Assembly (NCBI GenBank): GCA_040775095.1 | Contig: JAXGTD010000075.1 | Coordinates: 1 to 20,407, forward strand | From: JAXGTD01 sp040775095 | Lineage (GTDB): Bacteria; Pseudomonadota; Gammaproteobacteria; Chromatiales; Chromatiaceae | Reading direction: 5' to 3' | DNA length: 20,407 nt | Part shown: positions 1 through 8,500 of the stretch, one piece after another | Numbering within the stretch: position 1 is the first letter of the stretch | Layout: the number at the start of each line of letters is the position of its first letter | Translations under genes and position numbers: made by a program | The notes under the pieces: generated by a model | Told to the model about the DNA's origin: nothing | The model's database searches: none | The model's input: only the letters and a program-made list of their open reading frames with translations

Positions 1-95
1 CGTGCACCGACCATGCCAAGCAAGGTGATGCCGGCAAGCGCGACCGCGATGCGGCGCCATGTGAATGGCGCGTAATCAAAGAGATCGAGTCGCAT
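1..95 (-). CDS. N-terminus of a membrane protein, cut by the window edge
   Basis: An ATG at 95-93 opens a frame that stays open to the window edge (31 codons). The peptide starts MRLDLFDYAPFTWRR and continues into a hydrophobic stretch (IAVALAGITLLGMVGA), which reads as a cytoplasmic N-terminus followed by a first membrane segment or signal anchor. The start is well supported: on the minus strand an AGGGGG purine run lies about 9 bases upstream of the ATG. The third codon positions are G or C in most codons after the first dozen, as in the neighbouring genes. Only the N-terminus is visible, so family and function cannot be given. The divide to the next gene is about 485 bp, so it is probably transcribed separately from the AraC-type regulator upstream. 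Confidence 0.6.
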   Translation of the reverse strand, partial: MRLDLFDYAPFTWRRIAVALAGITLLGMVGA

Positions 96-580
96 ATCTG
101 TCTACCCCCTTTGGGTTGGTTTGTAACAGGCGGGTGGTGCAGTGGGAGACGCGAGACCGCCTTCGGATCGACGGGCGGCGTCGCGTTCGGCGGGTCGATG
201 CCGCGATGATCATCGCCCCGATTGAACCCCGCTCACGAGATCGGCCGGCAGGGGGCGGTGCCTTGCCCGCCGTACCAGGCGGTTAGCGAATACGTCGAGC
301 CGCGGGTCCTGACGTCGACCTCCAGGTCCGCGGTGATCTGGAAGATACCGCCAAGTTGCGCTCGATGTCCCGCGGTACACTTGGTCGCTCGTCCGTCATC
401 CTTCCCGACCCCGATGAACGCCCGGACCACGAGCCGGGTCGGAAGCGCGTGGCAACGGCCTGGCTCGAGCGCCCGTAGCCTCCGATAATTGGCGGGGCGA
501 TGCCTGACATTTTGCGACAATGGGCCGCCGGCGGCCGAATCGCCGTCGGGATCGGGTGTTGGGTGGGACGGGGCGTGGGT
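96..580. other. Gene-poor region between the edge gene and the AraC regulator
   Basis: No gene here can be supported. A minus-strand frame (233-520, TTG start, 95 residues) ends in a stretch that looks protein-like (GGIFQITADLEVDVRTRG), but its first half uses rare codons and it has no clear ribosome binding site, so it may be a remnant or chance. A perfect 14-base palindrome of G and C lies at 523-536, past the end of the regulator gene, without a following T-run. The leader and ribosome binding site of the edge gene occupy about 96-115. Confidence 0.4.
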
Positions 581-1636
581 TCAGCGCTGGGGCTGCGCCG
601 CCCGCCAGGCGCCGGGGCTGCTCCCGGACCAGCGGCGATAGGCACGGCTGAAAGCGGTGGAGTCCGCGTAGCCGAGCACGGTCGCGACCTGCGTGACCGA
701 CAGTCCCGTCTCTCGCAGGAGTCTGCGCGCAATCGCGTAGCGCTCATCCTCGATCAGCCGCTTGACGGTCCAACCGTGCTGGCTCACGCGCCGATTCAAG
801 GTCCTGCGGTGCGTGTTCAATGCCTCGGCCACCGGCTCCAGGGCGCCGCGACCGTCGAGCACCAGGTTGTGCACGACGCGCCGGACGTCGATGATCAGGT
901 CGTCTGTCTCGCTTGACATCAGCGCGGAGATGCGCGCCTCCAGGATGCGGCGCAGCTCGGGATCGGCACCCTGGAGTTGTTGTCCCAGGCATTGCGCGGG
1001 GAACACCAGCGCCGTTCGATCGGAGTCGAAGCGCAGTGGCGCCTTGAAGAAGCGCCGGAAGGGGAGCAGGTTCGCCGGACGGCTGTGACTGAAGAGCACC
1101 TCGACGGGACGCCAGTCGGGCCCGCACAGGGCCTTCATCATGTTGTGAAAGACGGCCATGACGCCGTCGTTGATCTGGCGCAGGCCCTCGATGTCGGGCA
1201 CGTAGACCGAAAAGCCCAGGAGGGCGCGCTTGCCTTCCACCGCGAGGAGTGGGACCGCGCCTTTGTCGACCAGGGCCGCGTGCCGGATCAGCTCGCGCAG
1301 GGCCGAACCGACGTTGGGTGCCTGCTGGCCGAGCAGGCCGATGAGTCCCATGGCCCCGATTCCAGAGCGTTGCCCCAGCAGCAGTCCGAGGTGTGGGCAG
1401 TGGGTGCGCCGCGCGCAGATGGCCAGGAGGCGACCCGTGGATCGATAATCGATTACCCCATTTGGGTCGTCAAGGAGTCCGGCCGCCAGGCCCGCCGCCT
1501 CGATGATTGCATCCGGATCCTGTCCGAGGTCCCGCAGCAGCCCCGGGAGTGCGACCAGGGGACCCACCCGCAGGGAGCCATCGCCAACTGGCGCGGCCTC
1601 GGCGAAGATCTCCGGTGCGTTGTCGGGCTGATCCAT
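581..1636 (-). CDS. AraC-family transcriptional regulator with arabinose-binding-like N-domain
   Basis: Predicted 351-residue DNA-binding regulator. The N-terminal part (about residues 30-215) resembles the arabinose-binding-like domain (PF12625) of OruR/ArgR-type AraC proteins, with the segment LPGLLRDLGQDPDAII near residue 30. The C-terminal part (about 260-345) is the double helix-turn-helix AraC domain: the first helix pair is at EALNTHRRTLNRRV, and the second shows the family pattern LSVTQVATVLGYADSTAFSR followed by FxRAYRRWxGxSPxxWR. The ATG at 1636 is chosen over an upstream in-frame ATG at 1816 because it has a GAGG motif nine bases upstream, and because the extra 60 residues are low in family-like sequence. 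The gene stands alone: 303 bp separate it from the glycan operon upstream on the same strand. It may regulate that operon or the edge gene; its ligand cannot be read from the sequence. Confidence 0.9.
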   Translation of the reverse strand: MDQPDNAPEIFAEAAPVGDGSLRVGPLVALPGLLRDLGQDPDAIIEAAGLAAGLLDDPNGVIDYRSTGRLLAICARRTHCPHLGLLLGQRSGIGAMGLIGLLGQQAPNVGSALRELIRHAALVDKGAVPLLAVEGKRALLGFSVYVPDIEGLRQINDGVMAVFHNMMKALCGPDWRPVEVLFSHSRPANLLPFRRFFKAPLRFDSDRTALVFPAQCLGQQLQGADPELRRILEARISALMSSETDDLIIDVRRVVHNLVLDGRGALEPVAEALNTHRRTLNRRVSQHGWTVKRLIEDERYAIARRLLRETGLSVTQVATVLGYADSTAFSRAYRRWSGSSPGAWRAAQPQR

Positions 1637-1939
1637 GGTGCTTCGCCTCGGGCTGAAGGAGTCGGGTCCGTGGGCTGCATCGTGGCGAGCAGGGGCTCGC
1701 GGATCGGAATCGGTCGAGGTCGGGTTGACGATGTGACGGATCGGTAATCGCAACCCCGCGGGGCCGTTGTCCCGGCCCCGGTACCGCAGCCTAGGCAGGG
1801 CGCGGGCGCCGGTCAAGGCCCTTCAATGCCCCAGCTCGGGGTGTCTGGCGGGTATCCGGAGCCCGGTGGGGTTCCCAAGCCGATCCAATGCCAGGAGAAA
1901 TCCGATCGGCGTCTCCCCGCGCCGATCCGGCGGGGTGAT
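1637..1939. other. Intergenic region before the AraC regulator
   Basis: This 303-bp gap holds the promoter region of the AraC-type gene and, at its right end, the hairpin listed separately at 1904-1927. The regulator's GAGG ribosome binding site is at about 1646-1649. I see no good -35/-10 pair and no open frame with credible coding character. Confidence 0.5.
1904..1927 (-). terminator. Probable terminator of the glycan operon
   Basis: A perfect 8-bp stem (GATCGGCG / CGCCGATC) with an 8-base loop starts 12 bases past the stop of the deacetylase-like gene. On the minus strand it is followed by GGATTTCTCC, a short T-run only. Placement and stem strength fit a transcription terminator; the weak T-tract leaves Rho-dependent ending or an mRNA-stabilising hairpin as alternatives. 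Confidence 0.5.
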
Positions 1940-2653
1940 CTATTGGCCGCCCCGCCGGGGGATCTCGGTGTAGTCGATCGGATGGGTGCAGCGCGCAAGA
2001 TCGCCTCGCAGGTCGTCGGCCATGGGGAGATCGAGGTCGAACGGATGGATACCCAGACGTAACAGGCCGAAACGGGCGGCCCGGCGGCGGCCGAGGGTGT
2101 TCCATGCGCGGATCGCCGCTAGGCGCAGGCTGTCGTTGGCCTCGTAGCCGATCATCGGCATCGGGTGATCGGTCGCGTGGTGTGCGTCGAAGATGCCGCT
2201 GAAATACTCGTAGAGGGTGAAGGGACCGTTCTCGACCAGACGCGCGCGCGAGATGCGGCCCATCGCCCAGGCGGGCGGCACGTAGAGCAGCGGCGGGTCG
2301 AGGCCATTGTCGCCGAACCAGGCATGGCATCGCTGGAGCATCGCGGCGATACCATCGGTGTCGAGGGCCAGGTGTTCGGCAACATCGCGCGAGAGCAGCA
2401 GGCTGTGCAGGCGGTGATAGGCCCCCTGGATGGTGTCGGCGCGATGGCGCCAGCCATGGCCGGCGAGGCGCCAGCCGTCTCGCTGCAACGCCTTGAGGTC
2501 GCTGATGCCGCGGGTATCCCATCCCGATCCCGGGACGACGAGAAGCGTCACCGGTGCGATGGCGCGCCGCTCGAGCAGGTCGAGGATCCGGCGCACGGCG
2601 GGCATCGTCCTCGGCATCAGATCGTGCACCGACACCAGGGTCCGGCACGGCAT
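1940..2653 (-). CDS. DUF2334 / polysaccharide-deacetylase-like protein
   Basis: A 237-residue protein of the polysaccharide deacetylase (NodB/CE4-like) superfamily, closest in layout to DUF2334 proteins. The visible motifs are SVHDLMP at residues 8-14 (metal-binding Asp11), GHGWRH at 65-70 (two His, the usual metal pair), YVPPAWA at about 124-130, and GIHPFD near the C-terminus. In characterised relatives this fold removes acetyl groups from N-acetyl sugars. Here the substrate is unknown; the neighbours suggest a surface glycan or glycolipid. The ATG at 2653 is chosen because the conserved fold begins almost at once (LVSVHD). An upstream ATG at 2692 would overlap the glycosyltransferase by 20 bases and add residues unlike the family. 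Neither has a strong ribosome binding site, so coupling to the upstream gene (19-base gap) is likely. It is the last gene of the three-gene unit. Confidence 0.85.
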   Translation of the reverse strand: MPCRTLVSVHDLMPRTMPAVRRILDLLERRAIAPVTLLVVPGSGWDTRGISDLKALQRDGWRLAGHGWRHRADTIQGAYHRLHSLLLSRDVAEHLALDTDGIAAMLQRCHAWFGDNGLDPPLLYVPPAWAMGRISRARLVENGPFTLYEYFSGIFDAHHATDHPMPMIGYEANDSLRLAAIRAWNTLGRRRAARFGLLRLGIHPFDLDLPMADDLRGDLARCTHPIDYTEIPRRGGQ

Positions 2654-2672
2654 GGGTTGGCTTGACAAGGTC

Positions 2673-3872
2673 TTAGACCTCGGGACCGCCATGGCGGTCG
2701 GCGTTGCAGGATGGGTCGCCGCCATTGCGCAGCACGTCGACCCAGAGGTGGAGATTATCGTCGCTGATGCGGTGAGCCGCATCGCGCGCGACGGCGACCT
2801 TTTTCTCCAGCAGGGATTGATCGAGCCGACCGATCCGATGCAGTGTCGCAGAGAGGGGTTCGTCCTGGCGCATGACGAACAGTCCTCGATTGAGCAGATC
2901 CCAGCTGAGGATGCCGCACCTTGATGACACTACCACGATTCGGGCACGCGTCATCGCCTCGAGCGCGACGGTACCGAAGGACTCCACGGTCGAGGGCAGC
3001 ACCAGTGCGTCGACGCTGTCGATCAGCGGGAGGATGTCCGGACGCCTGACCCAGCCGATATACTCCAGGTTGTCCAGGCGCTGGGCCTGTTGCTGAACCC
3101 ACGCGCGCAGTGGCCCGTCCCCGGCGACGAGGAACCGCGCCGTCGGGAGCGATTCAGCGGCCTCGACGACGGCCTGCAGGTTTTTCTCCGGGGCCAGCCG
3201 TCCGGCGAACAGCACGCGAGAGATGCCGTGGCGAATCGGCAATGTGGGCCGATCGAGGAATCGGCGGGGGATGGATGTCCCCATCAGCTCCACGTGGCCG
3301 GCACCGCGCTCTTGAGCGACCTGCACCATCTCCTCGGAGTTGGCCAGCACCAGGTCGGCCTCGCGGAACAGCTTGCGGTTGCATGCGCCCAGGTACATCC
3401 GTTCGCCGAAACCGAACAGGCCGCGGTGGCCGTTGAGCTCGGTCAGCCGCTCGAAATGGGTGTGAAAACCGATGATCAGTCTGGCGCCTCGGCGCTTGGC
3501 GAGGAACATGCCGAGCATACCGAATGGGCCGGGGGTGGGAACAATGACCGCCGTGGGGTTATTGCGGGCCAGGCGTCGGCTGACCAGGCGCGGGGATGGG
3601 AACAGGAATTTCTGGGTTGGATCGCCGGGCAGCGGCAACGCCAACCCGCCGTACCAGCGGCCAGCGCGGAAGCGGGGAGCGATCAGCGCGACCCGGGCGC
3701 CGGCCGCTTCAAGGTGTTCGGCCAGGTCGCGATAGTAGGCGCCGACGCCGTTGCGTTCGGGTGCGGCGTCGGAGACGATCGCGACCCGCAGTCCGCGTGC
3801 ATCGGGTGTGGCGGTCCCCGGGTCGACGCGGGCTGTCTCGGGGTTGGGGCCGAGGCCCGACGGGTTCAGCAT
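2673..3872 (-). CDS. GT4-family glycosyltransferase
   Basis: A 399-residue retaining glycosyltransferase of family GT4, with two Rossmann-like halves (GT-B fold). The N-terminal acceptor half starts at about residue 28 (RVAIVSDAAPERNGVGAYY), with the small-residue NGVG turn seen in PimB/SqdX/MshA-type enzymes and a PTPGPFGMLGMFLAKR segment at about 112-126 reminiscent of SqdX-like glycolipid synthases. The C-terminal donor half has FAGRLAPEKN (222-231), AGDGPL, and the nucleotide-sugar signature ESFGTVALE with Glu297 and Glu305 (E-x7-E). No signal peptide or membrane segment is seen, so it should act at the cytoplasmic face of the inner membrane. The start ATG overlaps the end of the sulfotransferase by seven bases, which indicates translational coupling. 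The first 26 residues are poorly conserved in type. Donor and acceptor cannot be told from the sequence. Confidence 0.9.
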   Translation of the reverse strand: MLNPSGLGPNPETARVDPGTATPDARGLRVAIVSDAAPERNGVGAYYRDLAEHLEAAGARVALIAPRFRAGRWYGGLALPLPGDPTQKFLFPSPRLVSRRLARNNPTAVIVPTPGPFGMLGMFLAKRRGARLIIGFHTHFERLTELNGHRGLFGFGERMYLGACNRKLFREADLVLANSEEMVQVAQERGAGHVELMGTSIPRRFLDRPTLPIRHGISRVLFAGRLAPEKNLQAVVEAAESLPTARFLVAGDGPLRAWVQQQAQRLDNLEYIGWVRRPDILPLIDSVDALVLPSTVESFGTVALEAMTRARIVVVSSRCGILSWDLLNRGLFVMRQDEPLSATLHRIGRLDQSLLEKKVAVARDAAHRISDDNLHLWVDVLRNGGDPSCNADRHGGPEV

Positions 3873-5155
3873 GATACGGTACCGGGGGCTGCATCCCCGC
3901 GCCCCGGCGCCCGTGCGACGGTCGGCCCCGACGCGTCGGCTTGCGTTCGCGCTGTCTCGTCCCCCTGGGTCTCCCCTTGCGGGTCGAGCTCATCGAGTAC
4001 CGCCGCGAGCGCCGGATGGGTGTGGGCGTTGGCGAAACGCCGTCGAATCGCCGCGTCATCAAGGCCGAACCGCGCCAGGTCGTAGCGATGCGAGCTGCGG
4101 TAGGCGCGGGTGTGCGCATCCTCCGCGGCCAATGTTGCCGCGAAGTCGTCCGACAGGGGTAACCGCAACTCGCGATAGACCCGCGCGAGGGCCGTTGCGA
4201 CCCCCGCCTGGATGTCCGGCAGCGTTACCCAGGCCGCGCGACCCGGCGGTAGTGCCTGGAGCAGGCCCCCGAGGTTTCGGTAGTAGAACGCCAGGAGGTC
4301 GATGAACCGCTCCCGGACTGGCAGGCTGTCGGCGGGTACACCGAAGAACGCGAGGCCGGGGCCGATGGAGCTCAGTTGTGACGGCACCGTTTGCCTTGGG
4401 TCGCGCAGGCAGGCGATGAAGCGCGCATCGGGAAAACGGGCCGCCAGCGCGTGCGCGAGCGACGCGAAGGCCGCGTTCTTGGACAGCAGTCGCTTGTTCG
4501 GCCCGTGCACGTACAGGTGTTTCTTCAGACACAGGGTGTAGAAGTCCAGGATGCGTTTGCCCTCGAGCTCGGGCATGTCTCGATCGAATGTGCCCATGCG
4601 CCAGAGGCGCTCGGAAAATGGAAACGGAAGCACGAGAATGAAGCAGGCGAGAATCGGCATCAGCGCGAAATAGTCCTCCTCCGGCGCCGTGAGTGTCATC
4701 GGGTGGACATCGTCGAGCGCGGCAAAGATCCGCCGCTCGGCCCACCGGATCGTCCGTCCAAGGGGACGTCCAAGCCAGCCATCGATTCGGCCGAGACCCA
4801 TCCAGAGGCGTCGTTGGGTGATGGACAGTCCAAACAGGCATTCCCAGACGGTAAAGGTCGTGAACTGCTGGTCCGCGGCGAGGATCTGGTGCAGCCTCGT
4901 GGTGCCGCTGCGCGGGACGCCGAGCACGAAGAGCGGCTCGCGGATCTCGACACGACGATAGCCGCGAAACAGGATCTCGTCGATCAGGAAACCGGCCCAA
5001 TGGGTCAATTGCACCAGTGCGAACAGCGGCAGGAAGCCGGCCATGACGAGGATACGCCGTGGGCCCACGCGGGAGCGGCCGTCGGGCGAGGTCAGGAGTG
5101 CGCCTGTCGCCAGACTGACAAAGGCCGCTATGCTGGCGAGAAGGCGTTCAAGCAT
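3866..5155 (-). CDS. Sulfotransferase family protein, membrane-associated
   Basis: A 429-residue protein with the two PAPS-binding signatures of sulfotransferases. The 5'-phosphosulfate loop is VLGVPRSGTTRLHQIL (PRSGTT at residues 81-86), and the 3'-phosphate site is in DARFIACLRDPRQTVPSQ (RDP at 251-253), as in the Sulfotransfer_3 type (PF13469). Before the first motif lie two hydrophobic stretches (about residues 5-22 and 35-60), and there is another near 165-180, so membrane association is likely. The enzyme should move sulfate from PAPS onto a hydroxyl of a glycolipid, glycan or small molecule. The ATG at 5155 is chosen because homologous-looking sequence begins there; an open frame runs upstream to 5503 but reads as non-coding and Arg-rich. 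Its ribosome binding site is weak (GAGG about 15 bases upstream). It is first in the operon with the GT4 and deacetylase-like genes. The last 35 residues are low-complexity. Confidence 0.88.
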   Translation of the reverse strand: MLERLLASIAAFVSLATGALLTSPDGRSRVGPRRILVMAGFLPLFALVQLTHWAGFLIDEILFRGYRRVEIREPLFVLGVPRSGTTRLHQILAADQQFTTFTVWECLFGLSITQRRLWMGLGRIDGWLGRPLGRTIRWAERRIFAALDDVHPMTLTAPEEDYFALMPILACFILVLPFPFSERLWRMGTFDRDMPELEGKRILDFYTLCLKKHLYVHGPNKRLLSKNAAFASLAHALAARFPDARFIACLRDPRQTVPSQLSSIGPGLAFFGVPADSLPVRERFIDLLAFYYRNLGGLLQALPPGRAAWVTLPDIQAGVATALARVYRELRLPLSDDFAATLAAEDAHTRAYRSSHRYDLARFGLDDAAIRRRFANAHTHPALAAVLDELDPQGETQGDETARTQADASGPTVARAPGRGDAAPGTVSC

Positions 5156-5553
5156 GGGTGGTTGGGCCCGCCTCGGGGGTTTGGTCGCGCGCCGCTGGCG
5201 AACGCGGATGCTGATGACTTTCCCGCGGCGAGCCCAGTGGATCAGTGCATCGTGGCGTCCGCCACAGGCCCGGTTTCGTGGGTGCGCCGAGCGACAGCGT
5301 TTCCCGTTCGGACCACGCGCTGAGCAATCCGGAAACCCACTGCCCGGGGCGGGGCTGAACGGGTCCATGGACTGACCAGACCAAGGTCCCGCCCGGTGCC
5401 CGTCGTGCCGTGTGCATGGTAACCCGGCGATGGATCGATCCGAAGCCGTGTCGCGCCGACGCGGCGCCGAGCCGGTTGGCCATCCCGTCAACGCGCGATT
5501 CAACCGCCCGGCCTGCCATGGGCACGCGGTCCCGCCGCTCGGACACCAGGCGA
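5156..5553. other. Intergenic region between rne and the sulfotransferase operon
   Basis: This roughly 400-bp gap should carry the operon promoter and any rne terminator. A minus-strand TTGACG occurs near 5485-5480 without a convincing -10. At 5299-5315 lies a 17-base sequence that recurs at 12193-12209 (listed as a repeat). GTTTCC at 5299-5304 can pair with GGAAAC at 5331-5336, so this copy sits on one arm of a possible hairpin. No credible gene is present. Confidence 0.4.
5299..5315. repeat. 17-nt intergenic repeat, copy 1
   Basis: GTTTCCCGTTCGGACCA occurs here and again exactly at 12193-12209, in two intergenic regions nearly 7 kb apart and in the same orientation. The six 5' bases can pair with GGAAAC at 5331-5336. 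It may be a member of a small repeat family or a shared regulatory site; two copies cannot settle which. Confidence 0.5.
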
Positions 5554-5564
5554 TCAGTCGCCTG
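5547..5564 (-). terminator. Hairpin spanning the rne stop codon
   Basis: CAGGCGA and TCGCCTG form a perfect 7-bp stem around a 4-base loop. The rne stop codon lies in the loop and at the stem base. No T-run follows on the minus strand, so this is a weak terminator candidate or a 3'-end protecting structure. Confidence 0.3.
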
Positions 5565-8500
5565 TGCCCTCCACGGTAACCGAATCGGCTGGTGCGCGCT
5601 TGCCGCGCGCGGGGCCGCCTTCGGCGGAAACCTTGGCGGCGGACTCGCTCGCGTCAGAACGCCCGGTGTTGCCGCCCTCGTCGCCGGATACCGCTGGTCC
5701 CGGCCGCCCGGCCGCCTCGGCAGGGCTACCCGCTGTCGCAGACCCGGCGGCCGCGGGCGCTGTCCGGGTATCCGCCGGGGCCTGCTCCGCGGCGCCGGCC
5801 GCAGGTACGGACGGGGCGACCGGGGGTGCGGCTGGTTCGGGCGCCTTGTTCGGGCCGGGCGCTGTTACCGCCTCTGCCGAGGTCCTGGGGGGGGATTCGC
5901 CGGTGACGGCCGTTACCGCGGCTTCCTCGTTGCGCTGCCGCGGCGGGCTGGCCGGGGCCTTGGCAGCGGTGCTGACATTGCGGCCTTCGTCGCCAGCGGA
6001 TGGCCCGCTCGGGGCCGTCTGAGACGGGCTCGTCGGTGCGGATGCCGGGGCGTTGGCCGGCGCGGACGCGGACGTTGGTGCCGGTGGGATGGCGCCGGGT
6101 AAGCGCTCCGCGCCATCGCTGGCAGGCGAGACCCCGGGCGAGCCCGCACCGACCGCGAGGGGTCCGCTCGCGGGACGCGGCTGTTCGGCCGGCGACGGAT
6201 CCCCGCCCGTGGACGTGGCCCGCTCCCGCGACGGTTCGCGGGTCCGCTGCCGGGGAGGGGCTTGACGGCGCGGTTGCTCGGTCTGGCCCTCGTCGGCCGT
6301 GCCCGGCGTGAGCCGCGTGTCGCTCGCGTTGCTGGCGTCGGCCGAGCTGCCAGGACCGTTGCCCTCGGACTCTGCCCGGGATGCCGCGGCCTTTCGGCGC
6401 CCGCGGCCACCCCCGCGCCGGCGCCGGCTCGATCTTGAGCGCGTCGGCTGCTCGCCTTCCTGGGCGGTCGCGTTCGCCGTGTTGCGATCGCGCTCGCCGT
6501 TCGGGTCGTCGGCCGGGCCTTCTCCGCCGGGCCTCACGCCGTCGGCGGCATCGGTCGGCGGCTGGGCCGCCGCGGGCGTGTTCTCGGGGGAGTGTTGGGT
6601 CTCAGCGCGAGCGCGGGTCGCGGCCGACGGCTGCTCGCCGGTGTCTTCGAGCCGCATGGGCAGGTTGGTTGGGCGAGCCATCATCGCCTTGTTGCCCGTC
6701 CTCTCATCGCCCTCACCGGCAGCCTTCTGATCGCGGGTCTCGGCATCGGCCGGGTCGCGGCCCTCGGTAGGGCGGCGTCGTGTATTGTTCGACTGCTCCT
6801 GGACCGGGTGCGCGCCATGGCGGGGCTGCCGGGGCGGCTCGCCCTCCCCGCGGCGTGGGCGACCGCGCGATCCCCGCCGGGATCCGCGCTGACGCGGCTC
6901 GCCCTCCGTGCCGGACGAACCCTTTTCGCTCTCCCGGGATGCTGGCCCGGCACTCGCCGATCTCGGGTTGCGCTCGCGGCCCTGGCGTTCCTCCCGGCCG
7001 CCGCCGGTTTCTGGCGTGCGGGGTTTCGCCGTGCGGCGCTCCGGTCGTGGCTCGTCGCGCGGCGTGTCGACCTGGGAGGATGTCGGGGCGACCTGCCGTG
7101 TGGGTGGCTCCGTGGATGCAGGGTGGTCGCGGTGCTCACCCTGGGGCGCGAACAGGGTCGTCCACAAACGCTTTAACAAGCTCTCGTTGTGTCTGGCTTG
7201 CTGCTGGGCGCCGGAAGACTGGTCGCCGGCGGAGTCACCTCGCGCCGTCGGCGGCCGGCTGGAGGCCGGCTGCTGACGCTGGGGTGCCGGCATCGCCGGG
7301 GCCACCGGCTTGACCGCCGGCTCAGTCGGGGGGGTGGATTGCGGTCGCGCATAGGCCGGCGTGGAGACCTCCGCCTTGGTAGTGAGCTTGTAGCTCGCCT
7401 CGTCGACGGCCAGGCGGTCGGCTTCCTGGGTGCGAATGCGCTCGATGCTGTAATCGGGGGTCTGCATGTGCGCGTTCGGGAGCAGCACCATCTCGACCTG
7501 CTGGCGCTGCTCGATCTCGAGGATGGTGCGGCGCTTCTCGTTGAGCAGAAACGTGGCCACGTCCACGGGTAACTGGGCGACGAGTCGTGCGGTGCTGTCC
7601 TTCATGGCCTCCTCTTCGAGGATGCGCAGCACCGACAGGGCCAGGGACTCGACCCCGCGGATGGTGCCCTGGCCCTTGCAGCGCGGGCACACGTGCTGGC
7701 TCGACTCGCCGAGTGATGGCCGCAGCCGCTGGCGCGACATCTCCAGCAGTCCGAAGCGCGAGATTCGCGCCACCTGGACGCGGGCGCGATCCTGCTTGAG
7801 GGCGTCTCGCAGCCGGTTCTCGACATCGCGCTGGTTCTTGGCCGGCGTCATGTCGATGAAGTCGATCACGAACAGGCCACCGAGATCGCGCAGGCGCAGC
7901 TGACGGGCGATCTCGTCCGCGGCCTCCAGGTTGGTGTTCAGCGCGGTCTCTTCGATGTCGGCGCCCTTGGTCGCCCGGGCGGAGTTGATGTCGATGGATG
8001 TCAGCGCCTCGCTGTGATCGATGACCACCGATCCGCCGGAGGGCAGACGCACCTCGCGCTGGAAGGCCGACTCGATCTGGCTCTCGATCTGATAGCGCGT
8101 GAACAGCGGGACCTCGTCCTGGTAGAGCCGCAGCTTTTTCAGGTTGTGCGGCATGACCTGCCGCATGAAGTCCTCGGCCTTCTTCAGCATCTTCGGATCG
8201 TCGACGACGATCTCGCCGATGTCGACGCGCAGATGGTCGCGGATGGAGCGAATGATGACGTCGCTCTCTTGGTAGATCAGGTACGGGGCCTTGCGCGACT
8301 CGGCCGACTGACGGATCGCTTCCCATAGTTGCAGCAGGTAGTTGAGGTCCCACTGCAGCTCCTCGGTGTTCTTGCCCACACCCGCGGTGCGAACGATCAG
8401 CCCCATGTCCTCCGGGATCTCGAGCTGGCTGAGCACGGTGCGCAGATCGGAGCGGTCGGCGCCCTCAATCCGGCGCGAGACGCCCCCGGCACGGGGGTTG

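Noticed and set aside
523..536. 14-base GC palindrome past the AraC gene as a terminator
   Set aside because: No T-run on either strand, 45 bases past the stop; such palindromes are expected by chance in GC-rich DNA.
5156..5503. N-terminal extension of the sulfotransferase
   Set aside because: The upstream in-frame sequence is Arg/Pro-rich without family likeness and contains an intergenic repeat copy, so the start at 5155 is preferred.
5564..6022. Ala/Ser/Gly-rich plus-strand frame of 152 codons opposite the rne tail
   Set aside because: Low-complexity mirror of the disordered RNase E C-terminus; no motif and no credible start.
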